Source: UBA11891 sp049890035
GTDB taxonomy: Bacteria > Bacteroidota > Bacteroidia > Flavobacteriales > Flavobacteriaceae
NCBI GenBank assembly: GCA_049890035.1
Contig: JBMHCG010000006.1
Coordinates: 1 to 64,000, forward strand
Reading direction: 5' to 3'
Length of the DNA: 64,000 nt
Of this stretch, positions 40,007 to 48,833 are shown one piece after another. The notes under the pieces are model-generated. The model was not told the origin of the DNA, ran no database searches, and saw only the letters and a program-made list of their open reading frames with translations. Both the position numbers and the translations under genes were made by a program. Positions within the stretch are counted from its first letter, which is position 1. Each line of letters starts with the position of its first letter.

Positions 40007-41878
40007 ATGTTTAATGATTTATATGACGTTATTGTTGTCGGCGGAGGTCATGCCGGTTGTGAAGCTGCCGCCGCTGCTGCTAATGCGGGTGCATCGACCC
40101 TGTTGATAACAATGAACCTTCAAAACCTCGGACAAATGAGTTGCAATCCAGCTATGGGAGGGATTGCCAAAGGTCAAATTGTCCGAGAGATCGATGCGCT
40201 TGGCGGTTATAGCGGTATGGTGTCGGATCTATCGGCAATTCAATTCAAAATGCTGAACCGATCCAAAGGACCAGCTATGTGGTCACCACGTGTTCAATCA
40301 GATCGAGCATTATTCACTCTCAAGTGGAGAGAGTTTTTAGAAAATACTCCCGGTCTGGATTTTTATCAAGAAATGGTCAATGACATCCTGGTAGAAAATA
40401 ATACTGTAGTGGGTGTTACCACACAATTGGGTATGGAGATCCGATCGAATACGGTGATTCTAACCAACGGCACGTTTCTAAATGGTCTGATCCATATTGG
40501 AGAAAAGAATTATGGTGGCGGTCGAGCAGGGGAAAGTGCTTCTCAGGGTCTTACAGAATCTTTGTGTCAGTTGGGCTTTCAAAGCGGGAGAATGAAAACG
40601 GGCACGCCCCCTAGAGTGGATGCGCGTTCTCTCGATTTCTCAAAGATGGAGGAGCAGCCTGGAGACAAAAATCCTCAAAAATTTTCTTTCTCGAATAGAA
40701 CGCAACCGCTATCTGAACAGCGTTCATGTTTTATAACACACACTGATTCCGTTGTCCACGACACCTTGCGATCCGGTTTCGATCGCTCGCCAATGTTCAA
40801 TGGAAACATTCAGAGTATTGGACCACGCTATTGCCCATCCATAGAAGATAAAATACATCGGTTTAGCGAGAAAGACCGCCATCAGATATTCGTAGAACCC
40901 GAGGGATGGAATACAGTAGAAGTGTATGTTAATGGTTTTTCAACATCCTTGCCTGAAGATATACAGTACCAAGCATTAAAACGCGTTAAGGGTTTCGAAA
41001 ACGTCAAGTTTTTTAGACCCGGCTACGCCATCGAATACGATTACTTTCCACCAACACAATTGACACACAGTCTTGAAACCAAAGGCATTTCAAACCTCTT
41101 TTTTGCAGGCCAAATTAATGGAACTACAGGTTATGAAGAAGCCGCTGCTCAAGGCCTCCTAGCGGGGATCAATGCGGCCCTAAAATGCAAAGAAGAAGAC
41201 CCAATCGTGCTACGAAGAGACCAAGCTTATATAGGAGTATTAATTGATGATCTTATCACGAAAGGCACGGAAGAACCCTATCGCATGTTCACCTCTCGTG
41301 CCGAGTACCGCACTCTTCTCCGTCAAGACAATGCCGATCAGCGGCTTACACCCATAGGCCATCGACTAGGTTTAATAGCTGACAAACGCCTTGTTGCCTT
41401 AGAAAACAAACTGGAATTGATTCAAAAGACAAAAGCGTTTCTCAAATCGACAAGCTTCTCTGTAGACGAAATAAATCCAATCCTTTCAAAACATGGTTCA
41501 GCATCCGTTTCCCAGCCCGACAAATTTCACAAAATAATGGCGCGCCCCAAGATCACGCGACACAACCTTTATTCAGTACCTGCAATACGGGCTTTTGTGA
41601 CAGAGCAAAATATATCAGACGCTGCATTTGAGCAAGCAGAAATACAGATCAAATATCAAGGATATATTGACAAGGAAGTGACCTTAGCAGAAAAAATGAA
41701 ACGACTAGATGTAGTAAAAATCCCACAGGGCTTCAATTATACTGTATTAGCCTCTTTATCTCACGAAGCAAAAGAAAAACTAAGTGCTATACAACCGGCA
41801 AATCTTGCTCAAGCAGCTCGTATTAGCGGTATCAACCCGAGTGATATTGCTGTATTACTGGTCCACTTAGGCAGATAG
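40007..41878 (+). CDS. mnmG: tRNA uridine-5-carboxymethylaminomethyl modification enzyme MnmG (GidA)
   Basis: 623 residues. FAD-binding DVIVVGGGHAGCEAAAAAANAG at the N-terminus, NLGQMSCNPAMGGIAKGQIVREIDALGG with the conserved redox Cys, GRAGESAS, RMKTGTPPR with the second Cys region, and GQINGTTGYEEAAAQG. The C-terminal helical domain is complete. With MnmE it forms cmnm5U34 in tRNAs. It has parS-like sites on both sides, and gidA is often near the origin in bacteria. Confidence 0.96.
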   Translation: MFNDLYDVIVVGGGHAGCEAAAAAANAGASTLLITMNLQNLGQMSCNPAMGGIAKGQIVREIDALGGYSGMVSDLSAIQFKMLNRSKGPAMWSPRVQSDRALFTLKWREFLENTPGLDFYQEMVNDILVENNTVVGVTTQLGMEIRSNTVILTNGTFLNGLIHIGEKNYGGGRAGESASQGLTESLCQLGFQSGRMKTGTPPRVDARSLDFSKMEEQPGDKNPQKFSFSNRTQPLSEQRSCFITHTDSVVHDTLRSGFDRSPMFNGNIQSIGPRYCPSIEDKIHRFSEKDRHQIFVEPEGWNTVEVYVNGFSTSLPEDIQYQALKRVKGFENVKFFRPGYAIEYDYFPPTQLTHSLETKGISNLFFAGQINGTTGYEEAAAQGLLAGINAALKCKEEDPIVLRRDQAYIGVLIDDLITKGTEEPYRMFTSRAEYRTLLRQDNADQRLTPIGHRLGLIADKRLVALENKLELIQKTKAFLKSTSFSVDEINPILSKHGSASVSQPDKFHKIMARPKITRHNLYSVPAIRAFVTEQNISDAAFEQAEIQIKYQGYIDKEVTLAEKMKRLDVVKIPQGFNYTVLASLSHEAKEKLSAIQPANLAQAARISGINPSDIAVLLVHLGR

Positions 41879-41892
41879 TTTCACGTGGAACA
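41877..41892. promoter_or_regulatory. parS-like site 2
   Basis: The minus strand reads TGTTCCACGTGAAACT, matching parS at 15 of 16 positions. It spans the mnmG stop and the start of the methyltransferase frame, 1.9 kb from site 1. Confidence 0.65.
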
Positions 41893-41899
41893 TCCGTTT

Positions 41900-42745
41900 A
41901 TGAAAAAACACATCCATTCAAGACCCCTGTATATAAAGGATTATTTTCTGAGCCAAGAAACTTTCTCGGTTGCCTGGGAGGAAAACAATGAAGTTGGTAG
42001 AACACTAGGAGTGGACGAAAAAACACTTACCCACTACTACGAAAGTCAACACTATGCCTCCCATCAAAACAAGAAAAAAGGGTTCAAGGGGATTATGTAC
42101 AATTGGGTACAACAAAGAATGCTCCGATACAAGCACAAGCTTATCGAGCCCCTGATGGACCCCAACGGCATACTGCTTGATTACGGCTGCGGTGTCGGAG
42201 ATTTTATATATTATCTCCGTGCCAAGGGCCTTCAGGTACTTGGAACAGAGCCTTACGAGCGGGCCCAAAATATGGCGAGATCGCGCGGGTTACGGGTTGC
42301 TGCAGACATGGATGCTTTTTCCGAGAATCACTTCGCTGCAATCACTTTATGGCATGTCTTGGAACACATACCAAATGTGGAATCGACTCTAAAAAAATTC
42401 TCTAAAGCGCTAGATGATGAAGGTCTTCTTGTGTTGGCATTGCCCAATCCCAATGCATGGGATGCCGATCATTATAAAGCGTATTGGGCAGCATGGGACG
42501 TGCCCCGACACCTTTGGCATTTCAGTCCAAAAGGGATACGAAAATTATTAGACAAAGCCGGTTTTGAATGTATATCGACGCACCCCCTTCCATACGATGC
42601 GTTTTACGTTTCTTTACTGAGCGAGGGCTACAAGGGGAATCGATTCCCATGGTTGAAAGCCTTTAAAAATGGGCTATATTCAAACTATATCGGTAAAAAA
42701 ACGGGGGATTATTCATCCCTCATTTACATTTTCAGAAAGCGGTAA
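41900..42745 (+). CDS. class I SAM-dependent methyltransferase
   Basis: 281 residues from ATG 41900. A GTG at 41885 lies inside the parS-like site and is less likely. Motif I is LLDYGCGVGDFIYYL, with GTEPYERAQ as the acidic end of strand 2, LWHVLEHIPNVESTL as motif II-III, and a DEGLLVLALPNPNAWD post-motif. The layout is of the Methyltransf_23 group that often modifies lipids, glycans or quinones. Substrate unknown. Its 3' end overlaps the convergent holB-like gene by 33 bases. Confidence 0.85.
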   Translation: MKKHIHSRPLYIKDYFLSQETFSVAWEENNEVGRTLGVDEKTLTHYYESQHYASHQNKKKGFKGIMYNWVQQRMLRYKHKLIEPLMDPNGILLDYGCGVGDFIYYLRAKGLQVLGTEPYERAQNMARSRGLRVAADMDAFSENHFAAITLWHVLEHIPNVESTLKKFSKALDDEGLLVLALPNPNAWDADHYKAYWAAWDVPRHLWHFSPKGIRKLLDKAGFECISTHPLPYDAFYVSLLSEGYKGNRFPWLKAFKNGLYSNYIGKKTGDYSSLIYIFRKR

Positions 42746-43846
42746 TTCTTTTTTGTTCAACAATCGAGACAAAGAGAGAGAGAAGGTGGTGAAGAGAATT
42801 TTTGGGTTTGCATTCCGACTCAATTGGAAGTAACTTTCTTCTAAAAGTCGCTGAATGGCAATGACATTTTCTGCGTGTACAAAAGCAGCAAATTTATTAA
42901 GGTCAAAGCCCGTAAAGCTTGTGAAACGATTTGCCGAATGGGCTCCATAGTGCAGTACCATGGCGTTGCGAAAAAGATCCAAACCAAAAACTAAAAAATG
43001 CTTTTGTGACTCCCGGTGCAGTTGCGAAATGGCTTGTGCCCAATCAAATAAAGAGAGTATAATTTTTTTATTTCCCCGTGCACGAAAAGCCAGCCGCAAC
43101 CCATCAACCCATATTTTTTCAAGAGACCGTATCTCATCGGCATTCTCGATTGTAGCTAGCAGTCGCCGCCAGCTTCCACCGACAGAATCAATCTTTTCAG
43201 CGATTTTTTCTTCTAAAGGGAATTTCTTTATTGCGAACTCCAACAAATCTGACTTCGCGATAGGTGGTATATGGGACAACTGACAACGGGACAAAACAGT
43301 CGGTAGGATACTGTCAGTATGTTCAGCTATCAATAAAAAAAAGCTTTTTTCAGGCGGTTCTTCTAATAACTTCAACAGTTTGTTTGCTGCCTGCTCCAGA
43401 ATCAACTCAGCACCCCAAAAAATGAAAACTTTGTTTTGCCCCGCAAAGGCTTTTAATGCCGCCTGCTTTTGAATGTGAAGAACAGCCTCGACACGAACGG
43501 CCCCTTGCTTATTTCCTGCATCCAACAACTCCAGCCAATCATAGGTCGATCCATACGGTCGCTCCAGATAAAAAGAGCGCCATAAGGACTCAAACGAAGT
43601 GGATTTTTCTTTGCCGGTGTTTGGTGTTGGGTAAACAAAATGAAGATCGGGATGATCGTGAATGCCTGTTGTGTTGGAATTTCCGTCACCGTCTAAGATG
43701 AGTTGACTCAAAACCAAGGCAAGCGGCAGGCCTCCATAACCGTCTTTGTCTACAAAAAGCTGACAGTGAGGCAGATAGCCCTCTAAATATTGCTTTTTCA
43801 GAGCCTGATACAAGCCTTTTTGACCGACGACAGGGAATGTATTCAT
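42713..43846 (-). CDS. DNA polymerase III delta'-like subunit (AAA+ clamp-loader component)
   Basis: 377 residues from ATG 43846. The ORF upstream lacks family similarity. It opens FPVVGQKGLYQALKKQYLEGYLPHCQLFVDKDGYGGL, where the Walker-A-like loop is degenerate (as in HolB). It continues with DLHFVYPTPN, ILEQAANKLLKLLEEPPEKSFFLLIAEHTDSILPTVLSRCQ (sensor-1 and SRC arginine-finger pattern, in parts), and a C-terminal helical domain. It is expected to load the DNA polymerase sliding clamp. Convergent overlap with the methyltransferase. Confidence 0.85.
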   Translation of the reverse strand: MNTFPVVGQKGLYQALKKQYLEGYLPHCQLFVDKDGYGGLPLALVLSQLILDGDGNSNTTGIHDHPDLHFVYPTPNTGKEKSTSFESLWRSFYLERPYGSTYDWLELLDAGNKQGAVRVEAVLHIQKQAALKAFAGQNKVFIFWGAELILEQAANKLLKLLEEPPEKSFFLLIAEHTDSILPTVLSRCQLSHIPPIAKSDLLEFAIKKFPLEEKIAEKIDSVGGSWRRLLATIENADEIRSLEKIWVDGLRLAFRARGNKKIILSLFDWAQAISQLHRESQKHFLVFGLDLFRNAMVLHYGAHSANRFTSFTGFDLNKFAAFVHAENVIAIQRLLEESYFQLSRNANPKILFTTFSLSLSRLLNKKELPLSENVNEG

Positions 43847-43949
43847 GGGATAAAGATAAAAGAAATGCCCGGAGTCAGAGCGAACGATGGAACGCCTTTT
43901 TGAAGTCCGATTTTCTGAAAAAAGACAAAGACGATGCAAGAATAAATCC

Positions 43950-43957
43950 TATTTTTG
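43950..43957 (+). promoter_or_regulatory. promoter -7 element TATTTTTG for pgk
   Basis: Exact TAnnTTTG match, 17 bases before ATG 43975. It lies between the divergent holB-like gene and pgk. Confidence 0.55.
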
Positions 43958-43974
43958 GCAAATAATAAACACCC

Positions 43975-45165
43975 ATGATACGTATTGAAGATCAAAATTT
44001 TGAAGGGAAAACTGTCTTGGTTCGAGTTGATTTTAATGTCCCATTAAACGATGCTTTTCAGGTAACTGACGCCACACGCATACACGCGGCACGACCAACG
44101 CTTAACTGTTTGATTGAAGGAGGTGCTAAATGTGTTCTCTTTTCACATTTAGGGCGCCCCAAAGGTGTCGACCCCCAATTCTCACTGTCCCATATCGTTT
44201 CAACACTATCTGAGGTGTTGGGTCAAACGGTCATGTTCTGTGAGAAGACAGTCGGAGAGGAAGCAGCAAAAGCGGTAGCCAAACTTAAAACGGGGGAAGT
44301 GTTGCTTATGGAAAACCTGCGATTTCATCCCGAAGAAACCCAGGGTGATCGCAATTTTGCCCAGGCCTTAGCAAGCCTTGGTGATGCTTATGTGAACGAT
44401 GCGTTTGGCACGGCGCACCGAGCGCACGCATCGACAGCAATAATCGCTGAATTTTTCCCGAAGAGAAAATATTTTGGTTTGCTAATGAGAAAAGAAGTAG
44501 AAGCGATTGCCCAGGTGATGGAAAATGGAGAAAATCCTGTCCTAGCGATCATTGGTGGTGCTAAAGTTTCTTCAAAGCTAACAATACTGGAAAGTTTATT
44601 GGACAAAATAGACGATCTTATTATAGGAGGAGGGATGGTCTATACTTTTATTCAAGCACAAGGAGGAAAGATAGGAACGTCAATCTGTGAGCCGGACTTG
44701 AAAGAAACCGCTTTGGATTTGTTAGCGAAAGCCAAAGCCAAAAAGGTACGAGTTCATTTACCAATAGATGTAAAAATTGCCGATGCTTTTGACCCGCAGG
44801 CCAATACAAAAATAGTTGACATATCAGCGATCCCAGAAAAGTGGATGGCTCTGGACTGTGGACCGGAAAGCCTAAAGCAGTTTGGAACAGTCGTCCAACA
44901 AGCCCGAACCATCCTATGGAACGGACCTTTAGGGGTCTTTGAAATGGAGGCTTTTGCACAAGGCACCATCGGTTTGGGCCAATACATTGCTCAGCGCACA
45001 AAACAAGGAGCCTTTTCATTGGTTGGTGGCGGGGATTCTGTAGCCGCTGTAAAACAATTTGGCTTCGAAAGCCAAATGAGTTATGTCTCCACTGGGGGGG
45101 GGGCGATGCTTGAAAGCCTTGAAGGCAAGGAGCTCCCTGGAATTGCAGCCCTTCAATCAGATTAA
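43975..45165 (+). CDS. pgk: phosphoglycerate kinase
   Basis: 396 residues. Typical PGK: VLVRVDFNVPLND (N-terminal substrate site), LFSHLGRPKG, MENLRFHPEE, GTAHRAHAST, IIGGAKVSSKL (ADP side), WNGPLGVFE and VGGGDSVAAV near the C-terminus with TGGGAMLE. It makes 3-phosphoglycerate and ATP in glycolysis. Complete and normal length. The next gene, a lipoprotein, starts eight bases on. Confidence 0.96.
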   Translation: MIRIEDQNFEGKTVLVRVDFNVPLNDAFQVTDATRIHAARPTLNCLIEGGAKCVLFSHLGRPKGVDPQFSLSHIVSTLSEVLGQTVMFCEKTVGEEAAKAVAKLKTGEVLLMENLRFHPEETQGDRNFAQALASLGDAYVNDAFGTAHRAHASTAIIAEFFPKRKYFGLLMRKEVEAIAQVMENGENPVLAIIGGAKVSSKLTILESLLDKIDDLIIGGGMVYTFIQAQGGKIGTSICEPDLKETALDLLAKAKAKKVRVHLPIDVKIADAFDPQANTKIVDISAIPEKWMALDCGPESLKQFGTVVQQARTILWNGPLGVFEMEAFAQGTIGLGQYIAQRTKQGAFSLVGGGDSVAAVKQFGFESQMSYVSTGGGAMLESLEGKELPGIAALQSD

Positions 45166-45172
45166 CAGACCA

Positions 45173-46150
45173 ATGAAATCAACCCTTATTGCCCTGCTCT
45201 TTGTAACCTTGATTTGCTACCAATGCAATAGTACAAAACCAGGCCCTAGGTTATTACCAGACTCCAGTGGTCGTATCAATACGCTCACGGTTGTTATGCC
45301 AAAAAAAGACTGGAGTGGCCCTCTGGGTGAACGCGTTCGAGAGGAATTACAGAAAGAATACGAAGGACTACCCCTGGTTGAACCTCAATTTTCGGTTACC
45401 TATCTCCCTCCCCCATTATTCGACGGCTTCGCCAAACACAGTAGAAACATTATCCTTTTTACAAAAGATAGTATTTCAGCTTTTAACATCTACCAAGACA
45501 GATATGCAGCACCACAAGTAGTTTCTTCCATAAAAGGGGAGGACGCCTCCGTTCAAGCTTTTTACTTTGAAGAAAACAAGGACCTAATCAAGAGAACAAT
45601 CATTGCTAATGAGCGCAAAGAAAAACGACGGAGAATGCGAAAATCCCCTGCGAAAACCAAAAGCATCGAGAAGCGTTTTGGTATTTCTATGTTATACCCA
45701 ACGGCATATAAAGAGTTTAAAGTAGACACCAATTTTGTTTGGATCCAAAAAGAAATACCGAAAGGACACCTCAATTTGATAGTTTATGCTTTGGATCGCA
45801 AGGCGTATGCCTCTAAAATAAGTTCCAAAGTGTTGAAAATCAGAGATTCCATCGGAAAAATACACATCCCAGGAAGACTTGAGGACACCCATATGTCAAA
45901 TGACAATTCGTACAGGCCCTATTATTACAAGATGGAATTAAAGGGAAGGGAGACCTATCTCACCAAAGGTATTTGGAGCGTTAGCGATGACTACATGGCT
46001 GGGCCTTTTGTTCATTATATGATCGCAGACATTCCTCGGGAAAGGTGGTTAGTAATCGAGGGATTTGCTTTTGCTCCGTCAGCAAACAAACGCGAATATA
46101 TGTTTGAACTAGAAACAATAGCTCGTTCGGTGCAATTCAACAAAAAATAA
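45173..46150 (+). CDS. DUF4837-like lipoprotein
   Basis: 325 residues from ATG 45173. The frame further up lies inside pgk. A lipoprotein signal is present (MKSTLIALLFVTLICYQC, Cys about 18). The mature protein is a two-lobed domain with repeated charged helices: MPKKDWSGPLGERVREELQKEY, IEKRFGISMLYPTAYKEFK and a matching second unit ending ERWLVIEGFAFAPSANKREYMFELE. It resembles the flavobacterial DUF4837 family. Function unknown. Immediately downstream of pgk. Confidence 0.75.
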   Translation: MKSTLIALLFVTLICYQCNSTKPGPRLLPDSSGRINTLTVVMPKKDWSGPLGERVREELQKEYEGLPLVEPQFSVTYLPPPLFDGFAKHSRNIILFTKDSISAFNIYQDRYAAPQVVSSIKGEDASVQAFYFEENKDLIKRTIIANERKEKRRRMRKSPAKTKSIEKRFGISMLYPTAYKEFKVDTNFVWIQKEIPKGHLNLIVYALDRKAYASKISSKVLKIRDSIGKIHIPGRLEDTHMSNDNSYRPYYYKMELKGRETYLTKGIWSVSDDYMAGPFVHYMIADIPRERWLVIEGFAFAPSANKREYMFELETIARSVQFNKK

Positions 46151-46156
46151 AGGGAA

Positions 46157-46348
46157 TTAGTCCTTTTTCTTTTTGGAATCTTCTTCTTCTTCTTCTTTTG
46201 TAGCGGCTTTGAATTCTTTAATGCCACTTCCCAAGCCACGCATCAACTCAGGAATCTTTCTACCGCCAAATAAAAGCAAAACCACAACAATGATTAAAAT
46301 GACCTGAGGGGCACCGATCATCCCCAAAAAAATATGGATAGAAAACAT
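46157..46348 (-). CDS. tatA: Sec-independent translocase subunit TatA
   Basis: 63 residues from ATG 46348. The first part has the hydrophobic helix (APQVILIIVVVLLLFGG) followed by the typical FGGRKIPELMRGLGSGIKEFK amphipathic hinge and a charged EEEEED-KKKK tail. It forms the Tat pore for folded proteins. No tatB/tatC next to it. A TACCTTTG box lies 17 bases upstream on its strand. Confidence 0.92.
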   Translation of the reverse strand: MFSIHIFLGMIGAPQVILIIVVVLLLFGGRKIPELMRGLGSGIKEFKAATKEEEEEDSKKKKD

Positions 46349-46365
46349 AATATTTGATTCTGGTT

Positions 46366-46373
46366 CAAAGGTA
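46366..46373 (-). promoter_or_regulatory. promoter -7 element TACCTTTG for tatA
   Basis: Minus-strand TACCTTTG, 17 bases before the tatA ATG. Confidence 0.55.
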
Positions 46374-46428
46374 GCGAAAAATAGCAAACAGCCATAAATG
46401 CAAAACATTCCTTCCGACTGCTATTGTG

Positions 46429-46436
46429 TATATTTG
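46429..46436 (+). promoter_or_regulatory. promoter -7 element TATATTTG for the M23 peptidase gene
   Basis: Exact TAnnTTTG match ending eight bases before ATG 46445, leaving almost no leader. Confidence 0.62.
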
Positions 46437-46444
46437 TAAACGGT

Positions 46445-47347
46445 ATGGAAGAAAAACAATCCCTTGGAAAAAGAATACGGAAAAAACTTCTGAGCCGTTA
46501 CCGTTTGGTAATTATCAATGAAACGACTTTTGAAGAACAGCTTTATTTCCGAATCTCACGATTGAACGTAATTATTGCAGCCTCATTTGTTTTTGCCGGG
46601 ATTTTGACTCTCGCCTTTCTTCTTTTCTCAACCACTCCACTCAAAGAATTCATCCCCGGAAAAGCTTCATCCGAGTTAAGTAAGTCGGCTCTTGAAAATC
46701 GATACAAACTGGATTCCATTACCCTGCTTTACCAGCAACAGTCGTACTATCTGGATCGAATTCAAAAAGTATTGGTTGGCGACTTGGACTTCGAAGATTT
46801 AGATTCCCAGGATTATGACGCAAACACAGTTCAAACAGTGCCGCAACCGGTTCAAACCATTGCAACGGACTCTTTACTTCGCCAAATAGTTGCCCAAGAA
46901 GACAAATACAACCCCATTGAAAGCCAAACAACACGGGTCGGCAACTTATTGTTTCCTCCGGCTAAAGGCACACTCTCACAAGGGTATGCTCCAGAAGAAA
47001 AACACTATGCAGTAGATATAGCTCTGGCACCGAATAGTCCGATTAAATCAATCGCAGAGGGGACCGTTATTTTTTCTGAATGGACTGCACAAACGGGCTA
47101 TGTCATAATGATTGAACACCCCTATGGCCTTCTGTCAGTATACAAACACAATGCGAGCTTAATGCGAACCCAAGGAGAAACAGTTAAAGCTGGAGAAATT
47201 ATCGCAACAGCAGGTAATACAGGTGAATTTACTACGGGTTGGCATTTACACTTTGAACTATGGATGGATGGGTATCCGATGAATCCGACACAATTTATAG
47301 ACTTTGGTAACGAGCCCTTTCAATCTCCCAAACAAACAAACAAATGA
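46445..47347 (+). CDS. M23-family (LytM-type) peptidoglycan hydrolase, membrane-anchored
   Basis: 300 residues from ATG 46445; earlier in-frame codons lie within the promoter. A basic cytoplasmic lead, one transmembrane helix (about 45-65), a coiled periplasmic linker, then the M23 domain: His187 and Asp191 (HYAVD) and His267/His269 (HLHFE), plus the conserved GxVxF and GNTGEFTTG strands. All zinc ligands are present, so it should be active against cross-links. It overlaps the GH3-like gene by four bases (ATGA). Confidence 0.9.
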   Translation: MEEKQSLGKRIRKKLLSRYRLVIINETTFEEQLYFRISRLNVIIAASFVFAGILTLAFLLFSTTPLKEFIPGKASSELSKSALENRYKLDSITLLYQQQSYYLDRIQKVLVGDLDFEDLDSQDYDANTVQTVPQPVQTIATDSLLRQIVAQEDKYNPIESQTTRVGNLLFPPAKGTLSQGYAPEEKHYAVDIALAPNSPIKSIAEGTVIFSEWTAQTGYVIMIEHPYGLLSVYKHNASLMRTQGETVKAGEIIATAGNTGEFTTGWHLHFELWMDGYPMNPTQFIDFGNEPFQSPKQTNK

Positions 47348-48822
47348 AACGTTTTGCTGCACGTCTTTTTGCACGATGGGTTCATCGAAAAAACCAAAAA
47401 TGGATTCGGAATCCGCACGAATCCCAGCGCAAAACCCTTCACATGCTTTTACAGAAAGCAACAAATACGGCTTTTGGAAGCGATCATAGTTTCAGCCAAA
47501 TAAAAAACTATGCTCAATTCAAAGAAAAGGTACCTATTCGGAACTATGAAGCAATCCGCCCTTATGTAAACCGTATACTTGAGGGAGAACAAGATGTTCT
47601 TTGGCCGGGACAACCGTTGTATTTTGCCAAAACAAGCGGAACCACATCGGGCGCCAAGTTCATACCCATTTCCAAGGAATCAATGCCCACACACATCACA
47701 GCAGCCCGTGATGCTTTACTAAACTATATCTACCAAACGGGCCAAACGGATTTTGTAACAGGCAAGCAAATTTTTTTACAAGGCAGTCCAGTTTTAGAGA
47801 AAAAAAAGGGGATCGCTTTTGGACGTCTGTCGGGGATTGTTGCTCACTACGTACCGACCTATCTACAGAAAAACAGAATGCCCAGTTGGGAGACAAATTG
47901 CATTGAGGACTGGGAAACCAAAGTAGATGCAATAGTAGAAGAAACCCTTCCAGAAAAAATGACGTTGATAGCAGGGATTCCCTCATGGGTACAAATGTAT
48001 TTTGAACGGCTGCAACAACGACAAAAGAGAAACATTGGAGCCATTTTCCCAGATTTTTCATTGTTTGTATATGGAGGAGTCAATTACAAACCCTATCGGG
48101 CTGTTTTTGAAAAGCTGATCGGGAGAAAAGTAGATTCGGTAGAACTCTTTCCTGCCTCCGAAGGGTTTTTTGCTTACCAAGACCAAGGAAACGAAGAAGG
48201 CCTTTTGTTGTTGTTGAACAATGGTATATTTTATGAATTTATTGAAGCGACGACCTTTTTCGACACGCAACCCAAACGGCTTTGTCTGGAAGAAGTAGAA
48301 CTTGGAGTGAATTATGTATTGATTTTGAATACCTCTGCCGGTTTATGGGGTTACAACATCGGTGATACGGTTCAGTTTGTTAGTAAAAGCCCCTACCGCT
48401 TAATTGTTAGTGGTCGAATCAAACACTTTATTTCAGCCTTTGGGGAACATGTTATTGGCAAGGAAGTTGAATCAGCTATTCAAGATGCACTAGCGGGAAC
48501 GCAAATAAGTGTTAGAGAATTTACTGTAGCTCCTCAAATAGCCCCTCAGAAGGGATTGCCCTATCATGAATGGTTGATAGACTTCAGTGTTCCACCCAAA
48601 AACCTAGACACTTTTGCAATCGCTTTGGATGAAGCGATGCGAAGGCAAAATATTTATTATGATGATCTGATTCGGGGAAAGGTGTTGCAATCGGCGGTTG
48701 TTACCCCTGTGGCAAAAGGAGCCTTTGAAAAGTATATGAAGTCAATAGGAAAGTTAGGCGGCCAAAACAAGGTTCCTCGGCTCTCCAATGACAGAACAAT
48801 TGCCGATCAACTAACACGCTAA
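47344..48822 (+). CDS. GH3-type acyl-acid amido synthetase
   Basis: 492 residues. The GH3 family in plants conjugates amino acids to auxin or jasmonate via an acyl-adenylate. Here the ATP-binding motifs are kept: FAKTSGTTSGAKFIPIS at about 94-110, YGGVNYKPY, LFPASEGFFAYQ, and NYVLILNTSAGLWGYNIGDTVQF. Bacteroidota carry many such genes. Their acyl substrate is unknown. The gene is coupled to the M23 peptidase (ATGA) and followed by a glycosyltransferase, so a role in envelope or secondary metabolite assembly is likely but inferred. Confidence 0.86.
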   Translation: MKRFAARLFARWVHRKNQKWIRNPHESQRKTLHMLLQKATNTAFGSDHSFSQIKNYAQFKEKVPIRNYEAIRPYVNRILEGEQDVLWPGQPLYFAKTSGTTSGAKFIPISKESMPTHITAARDALLNYIYQTGQTDFVTGKQIFLQGSPVLEKKKGIAFGRLSGIVAHYVPTYLQKNRMPSWETNCIEDWETKVDAIVEETLPEKMTLIAGIPSWVQMYFERLQQRQKRNIGAIFPDFSLFVYGGVNYKPYRAVFEKLIGRKVDSVELFPASEGFFAYQDQGNEEGLLLLLNNGIFYEFIEATTFFDTQPKRLCLEEVELGVNYVLILNTSAGLWGYNIGDTVQFVSKSPYRLIVSGRIKHFISAFGEHVIGKEVESAIQDALAGTQISVREFTVAPQIAPQKGLPYHEWLIDFSVPPKNLDTFAIALDEAMRRQNIYYDDLIRGKVLQSAVVTPVAKGAFEKYMKSIGKLGGQNKVPRLSNDRTIADQLTR

Positions 48823-48833
48823 AAGTAGTACCA

